Source of the DNA: JAXMBX01 sp046349635
GTDB lineage: Bacteria; Planctomycetota; Planctomycetia; Planctomycetales; Planctomycetaceae
Direction of reading: 5' to 3'
DNA length: 64,000 bases
NCBI GenBank assembly: GCA_046349635.1
Contig: JAXMBX010000016.1
Location: forward strand, 1 to 64,000
Shown here: in pieces, positions 26,326-34,579 of the stretch
Layout of the letters: each line of letters opens with the position of its first letter
How positions within the stretch are numbered: the first letter of the stretch is position 1
Notes under the pieces: model-generated
Database searches by the model: none
What the model was told of the DNA's origin: nothing
Seen by the model: the letters and a program-made list of their open reading frames with translations, nothing else
Made by a program: the position numbers and the translations under genes

Positions 26326-27939
26326 ATGGCAAAGATGATTGCCTTCGATCAAGAGGCCCAGGAAAAGATGCGGCAGGGTGTCAGCAAGCTGGCCCGCGCC
26401 GTCAAGGTCACCTTGGGTCCCAAGGGGCGGAACGTCATTTTGCAGAAGAGCTTCGGCTCTCCCACCGTGACCAAGGACGGCGTGACCGTCGCCCGCGAGA
26501 TTGAACTCGCCGACAAGTTCGAGGACATGGGAGCCCGGATGGTCCGCGAAGTCGCGAGCAAGACCTCCGACGTCGCCGGTGACGGAACCACCACCGCCAC
26601 CGTCATGGCCGAAGCCATCTACAACGAAGGCCTCCGGGCCGTCGTCGCCGGTGTCAGCCCGATCGAAATGAAGCGCGGCATGGACAAGGCCGTCGCCGAC
26701 ATCATCGAAAAGCTGCAAGGCATGTCCATCGAATGCCGTAACAAGAAGGCCATTGCCCAGGTCGCCACCGTGGCCGCCAACGGCGACACCGAAATCGGCG
26801 GCATCCTCGCCGATGCGATGGAGCAGGTCGGCAAGGACGGCGTCATCACCGTCGAAGAAGGGAAGAGCCTGAAGACTGACTTCGAAGTCGTCGAAGGGAT
26901 GCAGTTCGACCGCGGCTATCTCTCTCCCTACTTCGTGACCGATCCCACCCTGATGGAATGCGTCCTGGAAGACGCCTACATCCTGATCAACGAAAAGAAG
27001 GTCTCCAACGTCAAGGACCTGGTCCCCGTTCTGGAGAAGGTGGTCCAGTCCGGTAAGCCCCTCCTGATCGTGGCTGAGGAAGTCGAAGGGGAAGCCCTCG
27101 CGACCCTCGTCATCAACAAGCTGCGTGGCACGTTCAAAATCTGTGCCGTCAAGGCCCCCGGCTACGGCGACCGCCGCAAGGCGATGCTGCAGGATCTGGC
27201 AATCATGGTTGGCGGCCAGGCGATCTTCGAAGATCTCGGCATCCAACTCGAAAACGTCCAGCTGGCCGACCTCGGCCGGGCAAAGAAGATCATCGTCGAC
27301 AAGGACAACTGCACGGTGATCGAAGGGGCCGGCAAGACCGCCGACATCAAGGCCCGCATCGAGCAGATCCGCCGCGAAGTCGAACTCTCCACCAGCGATT
27401 ACGACCGCGAAAAACTCGAAGAGCGGATTGCGAAGCTCTCCGGTGGCGTCGCCCAGGTGAACGTCGGTGCCGCGACCGAAAGCGAAATGAAGGAGAAGAA
27501 GGCCCGCGTTGAAGACGCCCTGCACGCCACCCGTGCCGCCGTTGCCGAGGGGATTCTCCCCGGTGGTGGTGTCGCTCTCCTGCGTGCTTCCCGTGCTGTT
27601 TCCAGCAAGGGACTCTCCGACGATGCGAAGACCGGTTACGACATCATCATTCGTGCCTGCCGCGCTCCGCTGACCCAGATCGCCGAGAACGCCGGTGTCG
27701 ATGGTGCCGTCGTGTGCGAGAAGGTCGCCGAACAGACCGGCAACATGGGTTACAACGCCGCGATCGACAAGTACGAAGACCTGGTCAAGTCCGGGATCAT
27801 CGATCCGACCAAGGTGACTCGCACCGCGTTGCAGAACTCCGCCAGCGTGGCGACCCTGCTGCTGACCAGCGAAGCCTTGATCGCCGAAATGCCCAAGAAG
27901 GAAGCCAAGGCCGGCGGTCACGACCACGACATGTACTAA
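26326..27939 (+). CDS. groEL: Chaperonin GroEL
   Basis: A 537-residue ATP-driven chaperonin that folds proteins in a double-ring chamber with GroES. The ATP site is intact: VTLGPKGRNVILQKSFGSPT, VTKDGVTVAREIELADKFED and VASKTSDVAGDGTTTATVMA. The hinge and apical segments VEEGKSLKTDFEVVEGMQFD and GYGDRRKAMLQDLAIMVGGQ follow, then AAVAEGILPGGGVALLRA. The C-terminus ends KAGGHDHDMY and lacks the Gly-Gly-Met tail of E. coli GroEL. A strong terminator follows. Confidence 0.97.
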   Translation: MAKMIAFDQEAQEKMRQGVSKLARAVKVTLGPKGRNVILQKSFGSPTVTKDGVTVAREIELADKFEDMGARMVREVASKTSDVAGDGTTTATVMAEAIYNEGLRAVVAGVSPIEMKRGMDKAVADIIEKLQGMSIECRNKKAIAQVATVAANGDTEIGGILADAMEQVGKDGVITVEEGKSLKTDFEVVEGMQFDRGYLSPYFVTDPTLMECVLEDAYILINEKKVSNVKDLVPVLEKVVQSGKPLLIVAEEVEGEALATLVINKLRGTFKICAVKAPGYGDRRKAMLQDLAIMVGGQAIFEDLGIQLENVQLADLGRAKKIIVDKDNCTVIEGAGKTADIKARIEQIRREVELSTSDYDREKLEERIAKLSGGVAQVNVGAATESEMKEKKARVEDALHATRAAVAEGILPGGGVALLRASRAVSSKGLSDDAKTGYDIIIRACRAPLTQIAENAGVDGAVVCEKVAEQTGNMGYNAAIDKYEDLVKSGIIDPTKVTRTALQNSASVATLLLTSEALIAEMPKKEAKAGGHDHDMY

Positions 27940-27943
27940 ATAC

Positions 27944-27963
27944 AAACCGATTTAAATCGGTTT
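27944..27963. repeat. Perfect palindrome after groEL
   Basis: AAACCGATTT is followed at once by its reverse complement AAATCGGTTT, five bases after the groEL stop. It may form the first stem of a double terminator with the hairpin that follows. Confidence 0.6.
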
Positions 27964-27971
27964 TGAAATAG

Positions 27972-28012
27972 AAACGGCGGAGAGTTTTTCCAAAACTCTC
28001 CGCCGTTTTTTT
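27972..28012 (+). terminator. Rho-independent terminator of groES-groEL
   Basis: A 17-base stem (AAACGGCGGAGAGTTTT at 27972-27988 with AAAACTCTCCGCCGTTT at 27992-28008) around a three-base loop, ending in seven T residues (28006-28012). This is the strongest terminator in the window. With an A-run on the other side it may also serve the convergent MBL gene. Confidence 0.92.
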
Positions 28013-28041
28013 GTGTTTTCCGTGGTTCTCAACCCACTGGG

Positions 28042-28704
28042 TTATCGCATCCCGCAGAACGGATTGGACTGCTTTTCAATGCCGGTTGTCGTCGGTTCGC
28101 CGTGCCCGGGATAAACGACCGTGTCATCGGGGAGCGTGAACAGCTTTTCGCGAATCCCGGTGACAAGTTGTTTTTGATTGCCGCCGGGAAAATCGCATCG
28201 TCCGATGCTCCCCTCAAACAGGACATCCCCCCCCAGCACGAGAACAGGCTGGAACTGCTTGAGGACGTACACAATATGCCCCGGACTGTGCCCAGGGATT
28301 TCGAGGACTTCCAGGTTCAGCCCTGCCAGGTCCAGCACTTCCCCCTCGTCCAGCAGGCGATCCGCCGGAGGACTGACAAACGGCGTTCCTCCCCACGTGC
28401 TGAGGTTCAGGCGCGGATCGGTCAGCATGGGGGCATCACCGCGACCAATCAGGATCGGCAGGTCGGGCCAACGCTCTTTCATCGCCTGGTTCCCACCAAT
28501 GTGGTCCGCGTGGCCGTGGGTCAGCAGAATCGCCGCGGGGTTGAGTTTCTCGCGATCCAGCAGTGAGAAGATCTTGCGGGGTTCGAGGCCGGGGTCGACG
28601 ACGAGACAGTCGGACTGTCCCGGCAAGTGAACGATGTACGTATTCTCCATAAACGGCGCGGAGACGACCAGATGGACGGAGAGTGCGGAGGCAGACGCGT
28701 TCAT
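28042..28704 (-). CDS. MBL-fold metallo-hydrolase (glyoxalase II-like)
   Basis: A 220-residue hydrolase with the metal motif ILLTHGHADHIGG, a second ligand region VLEIPGHSPGHIVYVL, the bridging Asp in VLVLGGDVLFEGSIGR and the late His in VVYPGHGEPTT. This is the two-metal glyoxalase II/YcbL layout, used to split thioesters such as S-lactoylglutathione. The ATG at 28704 is preferred over the in-frame 28746, since the latter falls directly after the terminator of the gene upstream. It is convergent with groEL. Confidence 0.88.
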   Translation of the reverse strand: MNASASALSVHLVVSAPFMENTYIVHLPGQSDCLVVDPGLEPRKIFSLLDREKLNPAAILLTHGHADHIGGNQAMKERWPDLPILIGRGDAPMLTDPRLNLSTWGGTPFVSPPADRLLDEGEVLDLAGLNLEVLEIPGHSPGHIVYVLKQFQPVLVLGGDVLFEGSIGRCDFPGGNQKQLVTGIREKLFTLPDDTVVYPGHGEPTTTGIEKQSNPFCGMR

Positions 28705-28744
28705 ACGTTCTCTCGACAAGGCATGACGGGATGCATCGGAGCGC

Positions 28745-28777
28745 AAAAAGCAACCCCTTACAGAAATTGTAAGGGGT
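28745..28777 (-). terminator. Terminator of the charged-protein gene
   Basis: On the minus strand ACCCCTTACA pairs with TGTAAGGGGT around ATTTC, followed by TGCTTTTTG. It lies 55 bases after the stop of the gene at 28832-29251 and upstream of the MBL gene, so it separates the two transcripts. Confidence 0.75.
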
Positions 28778-28831
28778 GTGGGAAATCGCAGAAATCAAAA
28801 ACCGGATGGAGCGGAGGCCGAGACCGGTGGC

Positions 28832-29251
28832 TCAGGCATCCTTCTCTTTCTTCTCCTTGGCAGCCTTGGCGGCAGCGGGAGGTTCGGCAATCGGTTCCTT
28901 GCGAGGTTGGACGAAGTATTCCCGTTTGTTCTTTTGACGGAGAGCTTCGGCTTTCTGTTCGGCCTCTTCCTTCTCCGCATACGGGAACGTCGCTTCTTCC
29001 TTCATGCTGGAACTGTAAACCACCCAGATCATCTTCTTGCGCGTAACGGCCTTGGTCTTGGTCCGTTTCACACGGGTGGCAGGCTTCTTTTTAACCGGCT
29101 TCTTTTTCTTCTTCGGAGACTCATCATCCGAATCGTCATCGGAGTCGTCGGCGTCATCGGCATCCAGCTCCAGCTCGAGTTCGTCTTCGGCTGCTTCCGC
29201 AGCTTCAGCCTGTTTGCGCAATTCCAAGCGATTTGGGGTCTTACGTGCCAT
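28832..29251 (-). CDS. Charged hypothetical protein (acidic block, Lys block, small C-terminal domain)
   Basis: I do not recognise a named family for this 139-residue protein. Residues 1-20 are basic (MARKTPNRLELRKQ), about 20-45 form an acidic stretch of Glu/Asp/Ser (DADDADDSDDDSDDE), about 46-72 are Lys-rich (KKKKKPVKKKPATRVKRTK), and about 74-115 form a compact part, IWVVYSSSMKEEATFPYAEK and KNKREYFVQPRKEPI. The tail is Ala/Lys/Glu. The structured piece suggests a small conserved domain, and the flanks suggest binding to nucleic acid or to a charged partner. It has its own terminator. Confidence 0.75.
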   Translation of the reverse strand: MARKTPNRLELRKQAEAAEAAEDELELELDADDADDSDDDSDDESPKKKKKPVKKKPATRVKRTKTKAVTRKKMIWVVYSSSMKEEATFPYAEKEEAEQKAEALRQKNKREYFVQPRKEPIAEPPAAAKAAKEKKEKDA

Positions 29252-29642
29252 GACTTATCACTCTCCGCTCCACTGCCGACTTCCGGGGAAGCCGCAGTTT
29301 TCAACCAAAAGACTCTCGAAAACAAGGGGGGTAATATAGCAGGGAATCCGCGAATTCACCACTCTCCCAAGGAGAGACTGTGGGCAGTGGCTTGAGGCTG
29401 AAGCCGTTTGATTGCTCCCGCAGTAACAGAAGTTAACGATCGCAGGGGGAATACTTGCCCTAAAGTTCGTAATTGTCGCCACTTAGCTAATTGACACATG
29501 TCCGGGCAGCTATTAGCTTCATGAGAATCCGCCTGAATGCACGTATTCCCAATGTGTTATGTCATCTCTCTCCCGACCATCTCGGTCCCGGGGATCGTCT
29601 ATTCTAGAAATCGAACCTGTCACCTCTGGGGAAGGGTTTTTG
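29252..29642. other. 391-base spacer upstream of the subtilisin-domain giant gene
   Basis: Holds divergent upstream regions for the charged-protein gene and the giant surface gene. A TTGACA at 29491-29496 is followed by TATTAG at 29511, only 14 bases apart, so it is a weak promoter candidate. No ORF or RNA gene is supported. The ribosome site GGGGAAGGG sits 6 bases before the ATG at 29643 and decides the start. Confidence 0.4.
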
Positions 29643-32600
29643 ATGTTTGAATTTCGTAGCGCCTCATCATTCGGCCGCCCGACTTCCTTCGAACCAGGAC
29701 GGGGAGCCAATCCGAAGCGTCGCGTCGCATTCTCCCTGGCCAGATTCGCGGAGCTGCTCGAGGAGCGGACCTTGTTGTCGGCGACGATGGGGCCGGAGCA
29801 GTTTCCCGCCCGCGTCCCCTTGATCGGGGATTCCTTGCAAGGGGCGTCGATCACTCCGCAACTGGCGCAATCGGGCCCCTTGATTCACATCGATCAGTTC
29901 CGGGCCGATCCGATTTTTGCAGGGGTCGACGGGACTGGTTTCTCCACGGTGATCATCGATACGGGGATCGATCTGAATCATCCGTTCTTTGGTCCGGATT
30001 CCGACAACAACGGCGTCGCTGATCGGATCGTCTACAGCTATGACTTTTCCGACGACGATGATTCCGATGCCTCCGACTTCGATGGTCATGGTTCCAACGT
30101 GGCGAGCATCGCGGCCTCCAGCGATGGGACCTACACGGGAATGGCGCCGGGCGCCAATATCATCGCGTTGAAAGTATTCCCCGACGATCCAAGTTCAGGG
30201 GCGAGCATTGTCGATATCGTGCAAGCCCTGGATTGGGTTGTCGCACACGTCGATCAATACAACATCGCCAGCGTGAATCTCTCCCTGGGTGGAGGGTTCT
30301 ACACCACGGCACAGACCGGCGGATATCTCGCTTCGGACTTCGCCGCCCTTGTCGCGAAGGATGTCTTTGTAGTCTCTGCGTCGGGAAATGACTTCTATGG
30401 AAACAACAGCCAGCAAGGAGTGTCCTATCCCGCCGCCGATGTGAATTCATTGTCGATCGGGGCGGTCTACGATGGGAACGTCGGGGGGTTTTCCTACGGC
30501 AGCGGTGCCGTCGCTTATTCGACGGGTCCGGATCGGATCACTCCGTTCTCGGAGCGTTCTTCCACACTCACGACGGTCTTCGCGCCGGGAGCGCCCATCA
30601 AGGGGGCGGGTCCGGACGGGGATCTGCTGACCGAGCATGGAACCAGCCAGGCGTCTCCGCACATCGCCGGGATTGGTGCCCTCGTGCAGCAGTTGGCGGT
30701 GCGAGATCTCGGTCGACGTCTGACCCAGGCGGAATTCGCATCGCTGTTGAAATCCACCGGAGCCACGATCAACGACGGTGACGATGAAGATGACAACGTC
30801 ACGAACACAGGCTTGGACTTCAAACGCGTGGATGTTTACGAACTGGGCAAAGCCATTCACGCCATGGCACCGACTGCGGGAGACAGTCCGGGTGTCTACC
30901 GGAACGGAAAGTTCTACCTCGATTCGAATCTGAATGGCGCCTGGAATAACCTCGCTGGTGGAGACCTTCTCAAGACCTTTGGGGCAGTGGGGGACATTCC
31001 TCTGGCAGGAGACTGGGATGGGGATGGAGTCTCCAACATTGGTGTTTTCCGGAACGGAATCTTCTATCTCGATTACAACGGTAACGGCAAGTGGGACAAC
31101 ACCGCCGGCGGGGACAAGCTTCTCAAGTTCGGCACGGCCACTGACATTCCGGTCGTCGGTGACTGGAACAACGATGGCAAATCCGATATTGGGGTCTTCC
31201 GCAACGGACGTTGGTACCTCGACCAGAACGGCGATGGTGTCTGGAAGGCCTCGAATGACGCCACGTTCACGTTCGGGATTGCCGGCGATACCCCCGTGAC
31301 CGGTGACTTTACCGGGGATGGGAAGTCGGAGGTCGGAGTTTTCCGCCAGGGGAAGTGGTATCTCGATTTGAACGGCGATCACAAGTGGAACGGGGTCGCT
31401 GCCGGTGACTCTCTCTCCGCCTTTGGAAGTCCCACCGACATTCCCGTCACGGGGGACTGGGACAACAGCGGCAAAGACAAGATCGGGACCTTCCGGTCGG
31501 GCACTTTTTATCTCGACATGAACGGCAACCGAAAGTGGAACGGTACCGCGGGCGGTGATTACCTCACCAAGTTCGGCGCCGCCGGAGATCTTCCTGTCAC
31601 CGGGCTCTGGACGGATCCGGCCAATTTGACTTCGGATTCTCTCCTCGCATCGCAATCTGCGGCCACCGCCTCGTCCCAGCAGACTCCGGTTGCAGCCTCA
31701 CTGCAACAGGCTGCTTTGACCCTGTCGAAAACAACCGTTGCAACGAGTCAGGCCTCAGCTTTTTCGCTGGCGGGTACCCCACTCTCGAACGCGCCGGTTT
31801 CCCAGAATTGGACCCTTCTCTCCTCCAGTGTGCCGGGTCCGGATTTCAGTGCCCAGATGCCTATGCTGCTGTCGGATGGAACCCTGCTGGTCCATGGGGG
31901 AGACGATGGGTCTTATTCACCGACCTGGTATCGATACTATCCTGATGCGACGGGCGGCTATCAGGACGGAACCTGGTCGCAGGCGGATTCAATGAACGTG
32001 GGACGGCTCTACTTTGGGTCCGTGGTGCTCCCCTCGGGAAAAATTTTCGTCGTCGGAGGCGAGTATGCCGCGGATCAGAGTTTCAGCAATTCCGCAGAAA
32101 TCTATAATCCCCTGACGAATGTCTGGACGTCGGTTGCGAGCAGTCCCAAGCCGGTTGTTGGGGACGAACCGACCATGGTCTTGCCGGACGGACGCGTTCT
32201 GGTAGGTAATATCGAAGACCCCGGCACAGAGATCTACAATCCCTTGACCAATACCTGGTCCGCGGGTGGTACGAAGATTCGTTCCGACGAGACGAGTGAC
32301 GAGGAAACGTGGGTCAAACTGCCCGACGACAGCATTCTGACGTATGACATTTTCTCCAGCATTGCCTCGGGGACGGGAAAAGCGGAGCGATACATCCCAT
32401 CCACGAATACATGGGTTGACGCCAGCAACGGAACCTTGCCGCTGCTCAGCAGTGCTTCCGAAGGTTATGAACTGGGAGGCGCCGCGCTGTTGCCGGATGG
32501 GCGGGCCTTCTTCACCGGTGCGAACGGTAAGACCGCGTTTTATGACACAAAGACGAATACCTGGAGTCAGGGGCCGACGATGCCGACGTTTGCGGGCATC

Positions 32601-34289
32601 CAGGCGACCATGGGAGATGCTCCGCTCGCCGTGATGCCGAACGGACACGTCTTGATGGCGGTCTCTCCGGAAATCACTACGACGAACAACAATATTGACT
32701 TCCCCGGCCCGACATTGATTTTGGACTTCGATCCGACGACGAATGTCTATACGAACGTCACACCTCCCTCGTCGATGTTTGATTTATCGAACAACTCTTT
32801 CGTCAACTGCATGCTGGTGCTTCCCACCGGCCAGGTGATGCTGACAAATTTTTCCGGAGATGTGGTGCTTTATACTCCGGACGGCTCCCCGGACGATTCC
32901 TGGAGGCCGCATATCACCGGGCTGACTCTCCAGGGTGACGGTTCCTACTTGCTAACCGGAATGCAACTCAACGGATTGAATGAAGGAGCGTCCTACGGTG
33001 ACGACAATCAGATGTCGACGAACTTTCCCATCGTGCGGGTCACTGACACGATCAGCGGAAATGCCTATTACGCAAGGACGTCCAACTGGAGTCTGACGGG
33101 GGTGGCAACGGGGAGTGCTGTCGAGACGGTCCGCGTCGACCTTCCCGCCGCCCTTGGGAACGACCCCTTCACGTTGGTTGTGATCGCCAATGGAATCGAG
33201 TCGAATTCGGTGAAGTCCATCGCTGGAACGGGACTGGGAACCTTCCGCAACGGCCATTTCTACCTCGATACGAATCTCAATCAGGCGTGGAATAATGTCT
33301 CCGGAGGGGACACCCTCGACACGTTCGGTATCGCAGGTGACACCCCGCTCAGCGGTGATTGGAATGGGGACGGTATCGATCAGATCGGGGTCTTCCGCAA
33401 CGGCGTTTTCTATCTCGACTACAACGGCAACGGCAAGTGGGACAATACCTCTGGAGGAGACAAATTCTTCCAGTTTGGAAATCCGACTGACAAGCCTGTT
33501 GTCGGTGACTGGAACAAGGATGGCAAAACCGACATTGGCGTCTTCCGCGACGGGAAGTGGTATCTCGATTTGAACGGCGATGGAAAATGGGATGCCGGCG
33601 ATTCCTCCTTCAACTTCGGAACGACCGGTGACATCCCCATTGCAGGCGACTTTAATGGCGATGGAAGGTCTGAAATCGGTGTCTTCCGCCAGGGGCGCTG
33701 GTATCTCGATCTGAACGGGAATCACAAATGGGATGGTCCCGCCGCCGGTGATGCGACGCCGCTCTTCGGCAACCCGAACGACATCCCCGTGATCGGCGAT
33801 TGGAATAGCAGTGGTAAAGACAAGATCGGTGTGTTCCGTAACGGAGAGTTTTATCTCGATGTGAACGGCAACCGGCACTGGAATGGAACCGCAGGCGGTG
33901 ATGTCCTGGCAAAGTTCGGAAGTCAAGGAGATCTTCCCGTCGCCGGATTCTGGGTTGACCCGCACTCTCTCCAGCTGATCACTTCCGCCCAGGTTCTGGG
34001 CGGTTACCAGAGCGTTTCTCAATCAGTGACGCTCACAGATTCGTCCTCTGTCGGGGGCTCAACTCCACGACTAACTCTTGCCACGGCCTTGGAGCAGGGA
34101 GCTTATATCGGCTTTGCTTCCGCGGAGACGAGCACTGCTGCCACGAATTCGGTCACCTCGGACCCGAGTAAGAGTTCCACGGCAACAGCCTCTGCCGCCT
34201 CTTCCCAGGCCAAGTCCGTCGTTCCGCTGCCCGATGAAGGACTGCAGGGACAACTGGGGGAAGTGTTTGCGAACCTGCTGTCGATCTGA
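29643..34289 (+). CDS. Giant surface protein: subtilisin protease, repeat block, galactose-oxidase-like domain, repeat block
   Basis: A 1548-residue exported-type protein. The N-terminal motif FAELLEERTLLSA is the planctomycete surface-protein signature. An S8 serine protease follows, with Asp106 (VIIDTGIDLN), His149 (FDGHGSNVASI), Asn249 (VSASGNDF) and Ser335 (EHGTSQASPHIAG), so the triad is complete. Then come five repeats of about 48 residues (30891-31620) of the FG-GAP/VCBS kind, pattern GVFRNGxFYLDxNGN and GDWNxDGK. A kelch/galactose-oxidase-like region occupies 31798-33220 (LLSDGTLLVHGG, VVLPSGKIFVVGGEYA, MVLPDGRVLVGN), and a second set of five repeats 33237-33960. The last 20 residues match those of the next gene. 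It may be cell-surface bound and process other envelope proteins; substrate unknown. Confidence 0.88.
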   Translation: MFEFRSASSFGRPTSFEPGRGANPKRRVAFSLARFAELLEERTLLSATMGPEQFPARVPLIGDSLQGASITPQLAQSGPLIHIDQFRADPIFAGVDGTGFSTVIIDTGIDLNHPFFGPDSDNNGVADRIVYSYDFSDDDDSDASDFDGHGSNVASIAASSDGTYTGMAPGANIIALKVFPDDPSSGASIVDIVQALDWVVAHVDQYNIASVNLSLGGGFYTTAQTGGYLASDFAALVAKDVFVVSASGNDFYGNNSQQGVSYPAADVNSLSIGAVYDGNVGGFSYGSGAVAYSTGPDRITPFSERSSTLTTVFAPGAPIKGAGPDGDLLTEHGTSQASPHIAGIGALVQQLAVRDLGRRLTQAEFASLLKSTGATINDGDDEDDNVTNTGLDFKRVDVYELGKAIHAMAPTAGDSPGVYRNGKFYLDSNLNGAWNNLAGGDLLKTFGAVGDIPLAGDWDGDGVSNIGVFRNGIFYLDYNGNGKWDNTAGGDKLLKFGTATDIPVVGDWNNDGKSDIGVFRNGRWYLDQNGDGVWKASNDATFTFGIAGDTPVTGDFTGDGKSEVGVFRQGKWYLDLNGDHKWNGVAAGDSLSAFGSPTDIPVTGDWDNSGKDKIGTFRSGTFYLDMNGNRKWNGTAGGDYLTKFGAAGDLPVTGLWTDPANLTSDSLLASQSAATASSQQTPVAASLQQAALTLSKTTVATSQASAFSLAGTPLSNAPVSQNWTLLSSSVPGPDFSAQMPMLLSDGTLLVHGGDDGSYSPTWYRYYPDATGGYQDGTWSQADSMNVGRLYFGSVVLPSGKIFVVGGEYAADQSFSNSAEIYNPLTNVWTSVASSPKPVVGDEPTMVLPDGRVLVGNIEDPGTEIYNPLTNTWSAGGTKIRSDETSDEETWVKLPDDSILTYDIFSSIASGTGKAERYIPSTNTWVDASNGTLPLLSSASEGYELGGAALLPDGRAFFTGANGKTAFYDTKTNTWSQGPTMPTFAGIQATMGDAPLAVMPNGHVLMAVSPEITTTNNNIDFPGPTLILDFDPTTNVYTNVTPPSSMFDLSNNSFVNCMLVLPTGQVMLTNFSGDVVLYTPDGSPDDSWRPHITGLTLQGDGSYLLTGMQLNGLNEGASYGDDNQMSTNFPIVRVTDTISGNAYYARTSNWSLTGVATGSAVETVRVDLPAALGNDPFTLVVIANGIESNSVKSIAGTGLGTFRNGHFYLDTNLNQAWNNVSGGDTLDTFGIAGDTPLSGDWNGDGIDQIGVFRNGVFYLDYNGNGKWDNTSGGDKFFQFGNPTDKPVVGDWNKDGKTDIGVFRDGKWYLDLNGDGKWDAGDSSFNFGTTGDIPIAGDFNGDGRSEIGVFRQGRWYLDLNGNHKWDGPAAGDATPLFGNPNDIPVIGDWNSSGKDKIGVFRNGEFYLDVNGNRHWNGTAGGDVLAKFGSQGDLPVAGFWVDPHSLQLITSAQVLGGYQSVSQSVTLTDSSSVGGSTPRLTLATALEQGAYIGFASAETSTAATNSVTSDPSKSSTATASAASSQAKSVVPLPDEGLQGQLGEVFANLLSI
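30891..31620 (+). repeat. Five-unit coding repeat array A
   Basis: Five units of about 144 bases, each coding G-x-F/Y-R-x-G-x-F/W-Y-L-D ... G-D-W-x-x-D/S-G-K. The fourth unit carries AAGDSLSAFG and DNSGKDKIG; the fifth ends in GLWTD. The Asp/Asn/Gly-rich loops look suited to calcium. The same five-unit order recurs in arrays B and C. Confidence 0.85.
33237..33962 (+). repeat. Five-unit coding repeat array B
   Basis: The same five-unit layout as array A, at the C-terminal side of the same protein. Unit 1 (FYLDTNLNQAWNNVSGGD) resembles unit 1 of the other arrays more than its own neighbours, so the whole array was copied as a block. Confidence 0.85.
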
Positions 34290-34579
34290 ATCTCGTTCCA
34301 AACTCCCGTGAACAGGCCTTGTTATTCATCTTTGAAGATGAGGGGTGGTCCGTCTGGATGGATCTGAGACAGGGGCTTCCCTGATTCTTCGGGCTTATTT
34401 CGCGGAATTTCCGATTTTTAATCGTCTTGGAGAAACCGGCGCCAGGTAATTTTGTATCTCTTAGATCAGAGAGTCTTATCGCGCGATGGGATCTGCATCG
34501 GCAGATGTCGTGAGCGCGTGACTCGACCCGCAGCCTCTTCTTCCATTTGATCAACACCCACTCTCCTCGGGCAGCTAAT

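Noticed and set aside
26296..27945. A 549-codon minus-strand frame opposite groEL
   Set aside because: A shadow of groEL codon use; no motif and no ribosome site.
30447..34022. Long minus-strand frames opposite the surface-protein repeats
   Set aside because: They repeat because the coding repeats repeat; the translation is low-complexity Val/Pro/Ile with no family.
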